Positions 26,555 through 34,343 of a stretch of 64,000 nt of DNA are shown here, piece by piece; position 1 is the first letter of the stretch, and every line of letters starts with the position of its first letter. This DNA comes from Planctomycetaceae bacterium. Its GTDB lineage: Bacteria; Planctomycetota; Planctomycetia; Pirellulales; Pirellulaceae. Location: NCBI GenBank assembly GCA_020638975.1, contig JACKHN010000010.1, positions 252,175 to 316,174 on the forward strand, given 5' to 3'. Below the pieces are notes generated by a model. It searched no databases. It saw only the letters and a program-made list of their open reading frames with translations, and was not told the DNA's origin. Made by a program: the position numbers and the translations under genes.

Positions 26555-27058
26555 CTACTTTTGAGATACCGCTTGAGTGGGATGGGGAATAACGCGGGGG
26601 ATCGTCTCGGGCACCGAAGTACGACGCTGATGCGGGAGGCTTACTTGAGTTTCGCACCTACGGCGGACATCGCGTACCAAAGACAGGATTCGTTCCAAAT
26701 TGGTGGGCACCGAAACGTTCGCCTTCGCATCGAGTTCGTAGTTCTCACATACGTTCTGCATATCGCTCGCGGACGACAGCACCATCAATGGGATGTCGCG
26801 GAGCGTTGGCTCGTTGTTCACATGCTGTAGGACACCCTGGCCATCGAATCGCTGCAACTGTAGGCCGAGCAGGATCAAGTCTGGTCGTGGAGCACTGGAA
26901 TACTCGCCCTCGCAGTGCAGAAAAGATATCGCCTTGCCTCCATGCTTCACGACATGGAGCTGGTTTGCGATGTCGCTTTCGAGCAATACTTGTCGAATCC
27001 ATTCGACATCGCCCACGTCGTCGAGGACGAGGAGAATCTGTAAAGGTTCAATTGTCAT
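26555..27058 (-). CDS. Degenerate receiver-domain protein lacking the phosphoacceptor Asp
   Basis: A 167-residue protein clearly homologous to the Rcp1-like receiver next to it, but with altered key residues. The acidic pair remains (LLVLDDVGDVEW, Asp13-Asp14). The phosphoacceptor position reads DLILLGLQLQ, so Gly65 replaces Asp (GGC for GAC). The conserved Lys-Pro near the end is Val-Pro (NVSVPTNLE). Ser is kept in MVLSSASD. The frame is open and the gene lies 7 bases after the FHA gene stop and 11 before the next start. It therefore looks like an expressed pseudo-receiver that cannot take phosphate, perhaps a binding decoy or constitutive partner. The C-terminal ~35 residues form a basic/Pro tail absent from its sister. 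Confidence 0.82.
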   Translation of the reverse strand: MTIEPLQILLVLDDVGDVEWIRQVLLESDIANQLHVVKHGGKAISFLHCEGEYSSAPRPDLILLGLQLQRFDGQGVLQHVNNEPTLRDIPLMVLSSASDMQNVCENYELDAKANVSVPTNLERILSLVRDVRRRCETQVSLPHQRRTSVPETIPRVIPHPTQAVSQK

Positions 27059-27065
27059 GGATCGA

Positions 27066-27515
27066 TCATCGAGCAAAAGTGTGAGCGGCTTTGGCGTCTA
27101 GATCCTTGACCGATTCGTACTCCATGTTGGACGGGTCGCTACTCCATTGGACGATGAACCGATGTAGTCCGACACCGATCTCGTCACCTGAGTTCAATAC
27201 AATTTCCTGAACGGTCTCGCCATTCACGATGGTCCCGTAGCGAGAACCCAAATCTCGTAGGACCAAAACTCCGTTGATACAGTCGATTTCACAGTGCCTA
27301 CGACTTGCCCAGCGACAGTCAACTCGAACCTGTACTTCCTCGCTGCGACCAATGACAACCGGCAATTCAGTGGATTGAAAGGGTTTCTGAGGAACGTCGA
27401 GTTGGAGAAATGTCAGCGTCATGACAGCCAGTCCGCAGGCGGGAAGAGCGGAGCTTTCAGGGAAGGTGGTGATTTCAGTAGCTGATGCTACCGCCTCGCA
27501 TGAGGGACAGTCCAT
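27066..27515 (-). CDS. FHA domain protein with an N-terminal CxxC segment
   Basis: A 149-residue protein. Residues about 45-140 are an FHA domain, a phosphothreonine-binding fold: PVVIGRSEEVQV, WASRRHCEIDCINGVLVLRDLGSRYGTIVNG and LNSGDEIGVGLHRF, with the conserved GR, SRxH and NG. Before it lies MDCPSCEAVA ... LPACGL, three to four cysteines resembling a small zinc knuckle. The start at 27515 keeps this segment; ATG 27422 would give the FHA domain alone and the frame extends to 27695 without support. It sits in an operon with a BON protein, receivers and a PP2C phosphatase, so it may read phospho-marks made by the local Ser/Thr kinase. Confidence 0.8.
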   Translation of the reverse strand: MDCPSCEAVASATEITTFPESSALPACGLAVMTLTFLQLDVPQKPFQSTELPVVIGRSEEVQVRVDCRWASRRHCEIDCINGVLVLRDLGSRYGTIVNGETVQEIVLNSGDEIGVGLHRFIVQWSSDPSNMEYESVKDLDAKAAHTFAR

Positions 27516-27618
27516 AGTCCATTTGACTATGACCTGCTTGAAATGGTAGTTCTCGTAGGCGTCCCGGCGCGTCCCGTCATAATCTCGACAAACGCGCGTC
27601 GACCGATTCATCGCGGCA

Positions 27619-27870
27619 TCATGCCACGATACAGACTTCAAGCTCGTTGTTGATTGACTCGATTCCATCGAGTTGTTTGACAATTTCCTGAGCAATCTGC
27701 TTTTGGTAGAACGAGCTAACTCGTCCTCGCAATACGACCGAACGCCCCACGACTACGACCGAGATGCCACGAAGCGACTGGAGCGTTTGTGAACGTAGAC
27801 GCTCTTGAGCTTGGTGAGCCAAGTCCTGAGGGGATTGGTCTCTTGTTTGCTGTTCCAACAAGGCCTTCAT
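27619..27870 (-). CDS. BON domain protein
   Basis: An 83-residue protein. After a helical N-terminus (KALLEQQTRDQSPQDLAHQAQERLR) residues about 27-83 form one BON domain: LQSLRGISVVVVGRSVVLRGRVSSFYQKQIA, then VKQLDGIESINNELEV. BON domains usually contact membranes or lipids; no signal peptide is present here, so this copy appears cytoplasmic. It is the second gene of the operon that runs to the PP2C phosphatase. Function unknown. Confidence 0.8.
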   Translation of the reverse strand: MKALLEQQTRDQSPQDLAHQAQERLRSQTLQSLRGISVVVVGRSVVLRGRVSSFYQKQIAQEIVKQLDGIESINNELEVCIVA

Positions 27871-27897
27871 TTCCGATGTCTTTCCTGTGTTTCGAGT

Positions 27898-28149
27898 TTA
27901 GCGGCACGTCCGCGATTGACCTTGGCAGTAACGGCGTGCGAGAAAGGCTAAGGTTTTGAGTGTTTGGCGGTCAAGGTAATCGGCTCGTTTCAGATGCACC
28001 AGACGATCGCTGGCAATTCGGACAACTTCTGCGAGTTCGCCGTCCGTCATGGCTTCGATTTGTTGGGCACTCAGACCGGAAATGGCTTTCGAATTCAAGT
28101 TGTTTGTTTGCGAGATCGCTTCAAAAGTTGCGACCTGAGTTGCGGCCAT
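27898..28149 (-). CDS. Small helical protein of unknown function
   Basis: An 83-residue protein starting MAATQVATFEAISQTNN, with an AGGAAACGTAGG stretch before the ATG. It continues GLSAQQIEAMTDGELAEVVRIASDRLVHLKRADYLDRQTLKTLAFLARRYCQ, mostly alpha-helical and amphipathic, and ends in a basic Cys-rich tail. I recognise no family. Its spacing to the BON gene (27 bases) suggests it is the first gene of the minus-strand signalling operon. Confidence 0.6.
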   Translation of the reverse strand: MAATQVATFEAISQTNNLNSKAISGLSAQQIEAMTDGELAEVVRIASDRLVHLKRADYLDRQTLKTLAFLARRYCQGQSRTCR

Positions 28150-28382
28150 CCTACGTTTCCTGAAGATTGTTCGGTTGTCGTTTACCTGGTGCAGAGAACG
28201 CAGGCCTGCTGGGTATGAGCTAGGCAAGGGCTGTAATAATCACGGCCAGCCACCCGTTCGTATCATGTGGCTTCCAGCAGACCTGGGTTTCCAACACGAG
28301 TCGTCGAGTATCGTGTTCAGACGCAACGACGTAAATAGTCGTCTTGACTATCCGCTACGGCAACAAAAGCGGTCGCCGGGTA

Positions 28383-28477
28383 AGTGGTACAGCTTGCGAT
28401 TCCTGAAAGTAGGACGGCCACTCTTGGCCGTCTCTTGTCGGGCAGGAGTGCCCGACCTACGTCAAACTGTACCACTA
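28383..28477. repeat. Foldback element, family A, copy 1
   Basis: A 95-bp element with 10-bp terminal inverted repeats AGTGGTACAG / CTGTACCACT and two internal hairpins (GACGGCCA...TGGCCGTC and GTCGGGCA...TGCCCGAC). A second, inverted copy is at 38886-38985. It sits in the 28150-28739 divergent promoter region, which otherwise shows no gene. Confidence 0.88.
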
Positions 28478-28739
28478 CCGGTCGCCGACAGGCGGTGTTT
28501 CGCGCGGTGGCCGGACGATGAGTAGGGAATTCCAAGGTAAACGACAGTCCAATGGTTATCGAATCAATCACCTTCGATTCGTGTGCTAACTGTGAATTTT
28601 GGCCGCTAAGCCTCTTGCCTGCCGCCCGACCGTGATTGAAGATTGATGATCAGGCCTGAGGTAGCTACGCCACCAAGGCTGGTCCTTTCTTTGCGGGACG
28701 TCGAATTCCCACGCCAAGCTCACCGGGCGAGTCGAGGAG

Positions 28740-30632
28740 ATGGTGCGACACGCAAATCGTCAAATCCGCCGTTCGATTTTTTTGAAGCTCGCGACTTTCG
28801 TTGCGTTCGTGGTCATTCTGACCGCCACCATCGTAAGTTGGGTCGGCTTCCGTTTTGCCAAGAAAAGTTTGAACGACGAGATCCACACGCGACTCGATAC
28901 GCTCGCACATGATCGCGAGGAACGTTTGCGGTCTTATGTCTCTCAACAAAAGGAACGCGCTGCACTAGTCGCGAGCCGGACGCGATTGCGAGCCCAATTG
29001 CTGGACCGACTAGATAACACGACCCCGGTACCAACTGGTTTCATCGAAGGCACGCGGCAGATCCTCATCGATGCAAACGAGACAACGGCAGATTTCTTAG
29101 CGATTTGGGTGACTGATCCCGATGGGAATGTAGTGACCGCGACGGACGACGCATACCTGGGACGCAACTACTCTTCGGATGCGGACTATCAGCGTGGTCG
29201 GCGCGAGCGACATCTCGGCACCCCGAGAATTGAGAACGGGATGCTGATCGCCCAACTTGTTGCACCCGCATATGCGGAGAACGGGATGTTTTTGGGGGTG
29301 GTCATGGTGTTGCTTGACTTACATCGCTTGGAGGATCTTCGATCCGATCGAACTGGATTGGGAGAGACGGGAGATGTGATCGTCGCTCATGCCGACGGTG
29401 ACCGACTGCGACGTTTGATCCCCTTGCGAACCGAATCGCGAACCGGCATTCGCAGTGCCGAAGCGCCTGCCTTGGCGTCCGCTGTGGAAGGTTCGAGCGG
29501 GCGCGGGTTGAGTATCCATAATGGTAAGCAAGTGCTGGCGGCATGGCGTCCATTTCCGTACCAGTCGCCCGACTTTCAGAAGTGGGGCATGATCGTCAAG
29601 ATTGATGCAGCGGAAGCCTACGCGCCGATTGCTCACTTGCGTCGACTGCAATGGATTCTGGAAGGGGTGCTGGTTGTTCTCGGTATCGGGACCGCGCAGT
29701 TCGTTGCGCGTAGGTTCTGCGCTCCGATCCAAGCGATGGCTGCGGTCGCGAAACAACTCGCACAAGGGAATCTGCATGCTCGCGTGGACGTGCAATCCAC
29801 CGACGAGGTCGGACAGCTTGCGGAATCACTAAATCAGATGGCAGATGAATTGTCGCAGTCACACGCGCAACTCGAAGCCCGCATTCTAGAACGCACGACA
29901 GAATTGGAAGAGAAGAATCAGCACCTTGAAGTTGCCCGAGCGTCACTATTACGCAGTAACGAAGACTTACAGCAGTTTGCCTACGTCGCCTCCCACGACC
30001 TTCAGGAACCGTTGCGCGCCGTATCAGGTTATTGTCAGCTCCTGCAATCCAAGCTCGAAGATACCGCCGATGAAGACGTAAAGAGCTTCCTGGGTCACGC
30101 AACAGATGGTGCCAAACGCATGAAGGCACTCATTGACAGCTTGCTAGACTTTGCACGCGTGGAAACTCGTGGCGACGGGATGGAACTAACCGATACCGGT
30201 GCCGCCGTCGCAGAAGCGATCGCCAATCTCGGCGCGGCGATCGAGGCCAGCGGAGCGCAGATAGACGTTCCAGAACTGCCCGAGTTGATTGCAGATCGGG
30301 GCCAGCTTGTCCGGCTCTTTCAAAACCTAATTGGTAACGCCATCAAGTTCCGAGGCGACGCCATTCCGCAGGTGGAAGTTGCTGTTGAGGACCAGGGAGA
30401 GCATTGGCTGTTTTCGGTGTGTGACAACGGAATCGGCATCGATTCGAAGTACGCAGGTCGGATTTTTGTCATCTTTCAACGTCTTCACACTCGCACTGCC
30501 TATCCGGGCACGGGCCTCGGTTTAGCAATCGCGAAACGGATTGTGGAGCGTCATGGAGGAAGAATCTGGATGGAGTCGCAGGTTGGAAAGGGCAGCAAGT
30601 TTCTATTCACGATTTCGAAAAGAAGAGAGTGA
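28740..30632 (+). CDS. Membrane sensor histidine kinase (Cache-like, HAMP, HisKA, HATPase)
   Basis: A 630-residue sensor kinase. A transmembrane helix (LATFVAFVVILTATIVSWVGF, residues 15-37) is followed by a ~260-residue periplasmic Cache-like domain (FLAIWVTDPDGNVVTATDD, LGVVMVLLDLH). A second helix lies near residue 305 (LEGVLVVLGIGTAQFVA), then HAMP, a coiled coil, and HisKA with the phospho-His in VASHDLQEPLRAVSGYCQLL. The ATPase boxes are LVRLFQNLIGNAIKFRG, CDNGIGID and YPGTGLGLAIAKRIVERHGG. The kinase core closely matches the one at 30864. It is divergent from the operon at 28149, and its stop overlaps the decayed receiver gene. Confidence 0.93.
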   Translation: MVRHANRQIRRSIFLKLATFVAFVVILTATIVSWVGFRFAKKSLNDEIHTRLDTLAHDREERLRSYVSQQKERAALVASRTRLRAQLLDRLDNTTPVPTGFIEGTRQILIDANETTADFLAIWVTDPDGNVVTATDDAYLGRNYSSDADYQRGRRERHLGTPRIENGMLIAQLVAPAYAENGMFLGVVMVLLDLHRLEDLRSDRTGLGETGDVIVAHADGDRLRRLIPLRTESRTGIRSAEAPALASAVEGSSGRGLSIHNGKQVLAAWRPFPYQSPDFQKWGMIVKIDAAEAYAPIAHLRRLQWILEGVLVVLGIGTAQFVARRFCAPIQAMAAVAKQLAQGNLHARVDVQSTDEVGQLAESLNQMADELSQSHAQLEARILERTTELEEKNQHLEVARASLLRSNEDLQQFAYVASHDLQEPLRAVSGYCQLLQSKLEDTADEDVKSFLGHATDGAKRMKALIDSLLDFARVETRGDGMELTDTGAAVAEAIANLGAAIEASGAQIDVPELPELIADRGQLVRLFQNLIGNAIKFRGDAIPQVEVAVEDQGEHWLFSVCDNGIGIDSKYAGRIFVIFQRLHTRTAYPGTGLGLAIAKRIVERHGGRIWMESQVGKGSKFLFTISKRRE

Positions 30633-30852
30633 CGCCCGCGGCAAGGGAACTGGGCGGACCGATTGAGAGTTTGTTAATCGAGGATAGCCTGACGGATGCT
30701 TTACTTGCCAAGGAGGCACTTAAACGCTGCCTACGATCGCAATGTAAACTGTTATGCTACGAAGCCAGTAGATTTTTAAAGACTTTATCGAAGTCATGCG
30801 ATCTCTCAGTCGCTTCACGTTGACTTGGGTTGCGTTACCAACCAACAACTGA
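30629..30852 (+). pseudogene. Decayed Rcp1-like receiver with internal deletion
   Basis: The start overlaps the kinase stop (GTGA). The first ~28 codons read LGGPIESLLIEDSLTDALLAKEALKR, matching the N-terminus of the receiver at 32462. The middle of the domain, with the phosphoacceptor and Lys, is missing. From about 30772, shifted by two bases, the frame reads FKDFIEVMRSLSRFTLTWVALPTNN and stops at 30850-30852. That matches the receiver C-terminus (FIATMQALEGFWLTWVTLPP). So about 85 codons were lost, with a frameshift. The original arrangement was a kinase-receiver pair. Confidence 0.85.
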
Positions 30853-30863
30853 TTGCCTGACCT

Positions 30864-32462
30864 ATGGACGGTGTTCGAAACGAAACATTCGAGATTCCAG
30901 CAACACGTGGGCCGGGTCGTGTCCTATGGTTCATCCTGGCGATCAGCCTCGCGATCCATGTACTTTGCCTTGTCGCGGGCCGGACTTGGATGAAGGAGTG
31001 GACTTGGCCGCAAGAGCCGTTCCACGCCACCATCGAAATGGCTGGCGGGATGATTGCGCTCGGTGTGGCTTGGATGTTGTTGTCGTTGGAGCGACTGCGA
31101 GCGGGCACGAGCTATAACGTCTGGATCGCTGCGGCCTTGGTCGGCATGGGGATCCTCGACAGCCTGCATGCCATGGTACTCGTTGGCCAAACCTTTGTGT
31201 GGTTGCACAGTACGGCGACCCTAGTCGGTGGATTGCTGTTCGTCTTGGTTTGGCTGCCGCCGCGTTGGCAGCACCACATGCGCTGGTGGCCCTGGGTGGT
31301 GATGTGCGGCGCACTGGTGTTTGGCGGCATATCGTTGCTGCTCCCGGATCTGATGCCACGGATGGTCGCCAACAAGCAATTCACGGCTTGGGCGAAAGGC
31401 ATAAACCTTGTCGGCGGAATCCTGCTATTCGCGGCCGCCGCCCGGCTCGTGCACACTTATCTGCGGACGAAGAACATCGACGACCTACTATTCTGTTTGC
31501 ATTGCGGACTATTCGGAGCAGCCGCAATCATGTTCGAGCAGTCTCAGTTGTGGGATTTGCCGTGGTGGGGCTGGCACCTATTGCGTTTAATGGCTTACGG
31601 TGTGGCACTTTGGTTCGTGGTAGAGACCGACTTGCGTACGGCCAAAGAGCTACGCGACCGCGAGGTGACGAGGGCTCGCGTGGCCGCGCTCGAAGAGAGT
31701 GCCGAGGAACTCGCACACGCAAATCGCCAACTACAAGGCTATGTCGATGCCCTCTCTAAAGCCAAGGAAGCATTGGAACGCAGCAACGCTGATTTGCAGC
31801 AATTCGCCTACGTCGCGTCGCACGATCTCCAGGAACCATTGCGAGCCGTGGCGGGATACTGCCAACTGCTTGAAACGAGATTGCAAGATAATTCCGACGA
31901 AGATGTTCAGACGTTCCTCGCCCACGCAACTGAAGGTGCCAAGCGGATGCAGGCTTTGATCAACAGCTTGCTCGACTATGCTCGCGTCGAGAGTCGCGGT
32001 AAAGAGTTTTCTCATGTGGATGTCCACGACGTGTTAAACGAAGCGATGGCGAATCTCAGCGTCGCGATCGAGGAGTGTGCTGCAGAAGTTACGTGCGACG
32101 AAATGCCGTCAGTTCTGGGCGACCGTGACCAACTCGTACGACTGTTTCAGAACCTCATCGGAAACTCTATCAAATTCCGCCGAGACGAAGCTCCTCGAAT
32201 CCGAGTCAACGCTCAGGCGAACATGAATCATTGGCACTTCTCCGTGAGCGACAACGGAATTGGTCTTGAGCAACAGTACGCAGATCGGATCTTTGTCATC
32301 TTTCAGCGACTGCACACGCGAACGAAGTACCCAGGAACCGGATTGGGGCTTGCGATTACCAAACGAATCGTCGAGCGGCATGGTGGCCGCATGTGGGTCG
32401 AATCCCAGCCCGGTGTGGGAAGTACCTTCTTCTTCACCCTTCCACGAAATGCGAGTCATTGA
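30864..32462 (+). CDS. Sensor histidine kinase with multi-pass membrane sensor
   Basis: A 532-residue kinase. Residues about 20-250 hold seven or so hydrophobic helices (VLWFILAISLAIHVLCLVAG, MIALGVAWMLLSLERL, ATLVGGLLFVLVWLPP and others), a MASE-like membrane sensor. A coiled coil follows, then HisKA with phospho-His in VASHDLQEPLRAVAGYCQLL and ATPase boxes LVRLFQNLIGNSIKFR, SDNGIGLEQQYADRIFVIFQRLHTR and YPGTGLGLAITKRIVERHGG. Its kinase core is nearly the same as that of the kinase at 28740, though the sensors are unrelated. It overlaps the receiver gene at 32462 by one base (TGATG). The signal is unknown. Confidence 0.92.
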   Translation: MDGVRNETFEIPATRGPGRVLWFILAISLAIHVLCLVAGRTWMKEWTWPQEPFHATIEMAGGMIALGVAWMLLSLERLRAGTSYNVWIAAALVGMGILDSLHAMVLVGQTFVWLHSTATLVGGLLFVLVWLPPRWQHHMRWWPWVVMCGALVFGGISLLLPDLMPRMVANKQFTAWAKGINLVGGILLFAAAARLVHTYLRTKNIDDLLFCLHCGLFGAAAIMFEQSQLWDLPWWGWHLLRLMAYGVALWFVVETDLRTAKELRDREVTRARVAALEESAEELAHANRQLQGYVDALSKAKEALERSNADLQQFAYVASHDLQEPLRAVAGYCQLLETRLQDNSDEDVQTFLAHATEGAKRMQALINSLLDYARVESRGKEFSHVDVHDVLNEAMANLSVAIEECAAEVTCDEMPSVLGDRDQLVRLFQNLIGNSIKFRRDEAPRIRVNAQANMNHWHFSVSDNGIGLEQQYADRIFVIFQRLHTRTKYPGTGLGLAITKRIVERHGGRMWVESQPGVGSTFFFTLPRNASH

Positions 32463-32920
32463 TGCCAAACGGAAAGAACTTAGGTCGCCCCGTCGAGATC
32501 CTGCTCGTCGAAGACAGCCCCAGCGATGCACTACTTGCAAAAGAAGCGTTGCGCCAAGGAAAAGTGAAGAACACGCTACACCACGTCGAGGATGGCGTCG
32601 AAGCAATGGCGTTCTTGAGAAAGGAACCTCCCTTCATCGACGCACCTCGTCCCGACGTGATCTTGCTCGATTTGAACCTTCCACGGATGAGCGGCCAGGA
32701 AGTACTGAAAGCCATTCGTGACGATAAACGCCTCAGCTCGCTCTCTGTGATCGTCTTAACGACCTCGAGCGACGAGCGTGATGTCTTGGCGGCATATGGC
32801 TTGAAAGCTAATTGCTACATCACGAAGCCCGTTGATATGCAGCAGTTTATCGCCACGATGCAGGCACTCGAAGGTTTTTGGCTTACGTGGGTGACGCTTC
32901 CACCTGGCTCCGTCGAGTAG
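32462..32920 (+). CDS. Rcp1-like response regulator (receiver only)
   Basis: A 152-residue receiver coupled to the kinase upstream by a TGATG overlap, so it is very likely its partner. Acidic pocket LLVEDSPSDALLAKEAL, phosphoacceptor Asp in DVILLDLNLPRMSGQEVL, Thr in IVLTTSSDERD, Lys in NCYITKPVDMQQF, ending EGFWLTWVTLPP. There is no DNA-binding domain. It may also take phosphate from the sister kinase at 28740, whose own receiver has decayed. Confidence 0.93.
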   Translation: MPNGKNLGRPVEILLVEDSPSDALLAKEALRQGKVKNTLHHVEDGVEAMAFLRKEPPFIDAPRPDVILLDLNLPRMSGQEVLKAIRDDKRLSSLSVIVLTTSSDERDVLAAYGLKANCYITKPVDMQQFIATMQALEGFWLTWVTLPPGSVE

Positions 32921-33065
32921 CGATTTTGCTGTTCAACCGCCGTCTGCCTGTGAATTTCCTAGTTATTCCATTACGTCCGATCCCTGTTTAGGGTGGAGGT
33001 ATCGGTGCAATCTTTTCTTGTTCTTGATGGTTCATTCGAGCCGATTGCACGCCAGGAGAAATCGC

Positions 33066-33716
33066 ATGAGCGTCAGGCTGAAGGTGTTGCACGGGGCCAT
33101 TAAAAAGCGAGGTGAATGGCAGCTGACCGTTCCCATCAAGAAGTCTCCCTTTGTAATCGGACAGGCGACGGACTGTAACATGCGTTGCTATGGCCGCGCG
33201 ATCAGTGACTATCACTGCGAGATCAGCGTTAGCGACTTCGGCGTATTCGTGCGCGATTTGCGAAGCGAAAGCGGAACCTTCATTAATGGTGAGAAGCTCA
33301 CGAGCACGCAACGGTTCGTCAACGGCGATCAACTCCGACTAGGACGTCTCGCCTTTGAACTTCTCGTTCAGCGCCCTCACCCAAATTCGCGGAACGATGC
33401 CTTTGGCGAATTCGTAAGCGACATGTTGCTGGACGCCGATGAAGCCGACCGCCAAGACCGCGCTCGCGCACCCGAAACTCGGTGGTATCAAGTCGAACCA
33501 GCGGTTCCACGCGATCCCTATGAAGGCATGACCGCGAAAGAGCGACTGATCGCCAAAGCTCGCAAAAAGCTACCGCCCAAACAAAACCAACCGATGAAAC
33601 TGCCGAAGCGCGTTTACGTCGCCAACAGTACGAATCAGGCCGTCACGGAAACACTCGCGACCTACTACCAGGGGCTCGATGTCGATTCGTCGAGTTGGAA
33701 TGTTTCTGATCGATAG
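33066..33716 (+). CDS. FHA domain protein
   Basis: A 216-residue protein. Residues 1-105 form an FHA domain: SPFVIGQATDCNMRC, AISDYHCEISVSDFGVFVRDLRSESGTFINGEKL and NGDQLRLGRLAFELLV. The usual Arg after Gly in 'IGR' is Gln (IGQ), a change at a position that normally helps bind phosphate. The ~110-residue C-terminal part is charged and low in complexity (AKERLIAKARKKLPPKQNQ), then VYVANSTNQAVTETLATYYQGL. It is likely a scaffold in phospho-signalling with its neighbours. The start has AGGAGAAATCGC before the ATG. Confidence 0.85.
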   Translation: MSVRLKVLHGAIKKRGEWQLTVPIKKSPFVIGQATDCNMRCYGRAISDYHCEISVSDFGVFVRDLRSESGTFINGEKLTSTQRFVNGDQLRLGRLAFELLVQRPHPNSRNDAFGEFVSDMLLDADEADRQDRARAPETRWYQVEPAVPRDPYEGMTAKERLIAKARKKLPPKQNQPMKLPKRVYVANSTNQAVTETLATYYQGLDVDSSSWNVSDR

Positions 33717-33725
33717 TCGAACGCT

Positions 33726-34343
33726 TTAGTCGCCGCTCATCTGTGAAATCATGACCATTCGCACCAAGTCCGGCACCGAGTCTGCTTCCATCTTCTCCAG
33801 AATACGAGTCCGTTGATTCTTGACGGTGTTGGGGCTTGTTCCCAATTCAGAAGCAATGATCTTGACCCACTTGCCCGCCACGAGTTTCTCCATCACTTCA
33901 CGTTCCCGATCCGAGAGAGTCGCTAAACGCTCGCGAATTAACTTCCGCTCCACGGGATCGATATCAAGCTGTACGTGTTGAGCGCTGGCATCTTGAATGC
34001 GTTTGATGAGCGTATCGTCGTTAAACGGCTTTTCGATGAAGTCAAACGCTCCCATTCTCACCGCGTTGACTGCCATGGGGATACTTCCGTGTGCGGTCAA
34101 CATGATGATCGGCAGACGAATTCCTTCTTCGTTCAAACGACGTTGCAACTCGATGCCGTCGATCTCGGGCATTTGTACGTCCAACAGCAGGCAGCCTTGT
34201 CGCGAACGGTCGTAACGATCGAGGAAGTCTCTTCCCGAACAATACGTTTCGACTCGAAACCCAGCCGCTTCCAGCATGCAACGGACTGCATCTCGCACGG
34301 ACTCGTCATCGTCGACGACGAACACAGCGGGCTGGCCTTTCAT
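33726..34343 (-). CDS. FixJ/NarL-type response regulator with LuxR HTH
   Basis: A 205-residue two-domain regulator. Residues 5-120 are a receiver: VFVVDDDESVRDAVRCML, phosphoacceptor in CLLLDVQMPEIDGIEL, Lys in FDFIEKPF. Residues about 140-200 are a LuxR-type HTH: LSDREREVMEKLVAGKWVKIIASELGTSPNTVKNQRTRILEKM. This FixJ/TodT architecture controls transcription after phosphorylation. The start overlaps the stop of the hybrid kinase (ATGA), making an operon pair. Confidence 0.94.
   Translation of the reverse strand: MKGQPAVFVVDDDESVRDAVRCMLEAAGFRVETYCSGRDFLDRYDRSRQGCLLLDVQMPEIDGIELQRRLNEEGIRLPIIMLTAHGSIPMAVNAVRMGAFDFIEKPFNDDTLIKRIQDASAQHVQLDIDPVERKLIRERLATLSDREREVMEKLVAGKWVKIIASELGTSPNTVKNQRTRILEKMEADSVPDLVRMVMISQMSGD

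Noticed and set aside
27516..27695. Upstream extension of the FHA protein
   Set aside because: It overlaps the BON gene on the same strand in another frame and has no homology; 27515 is preferred.
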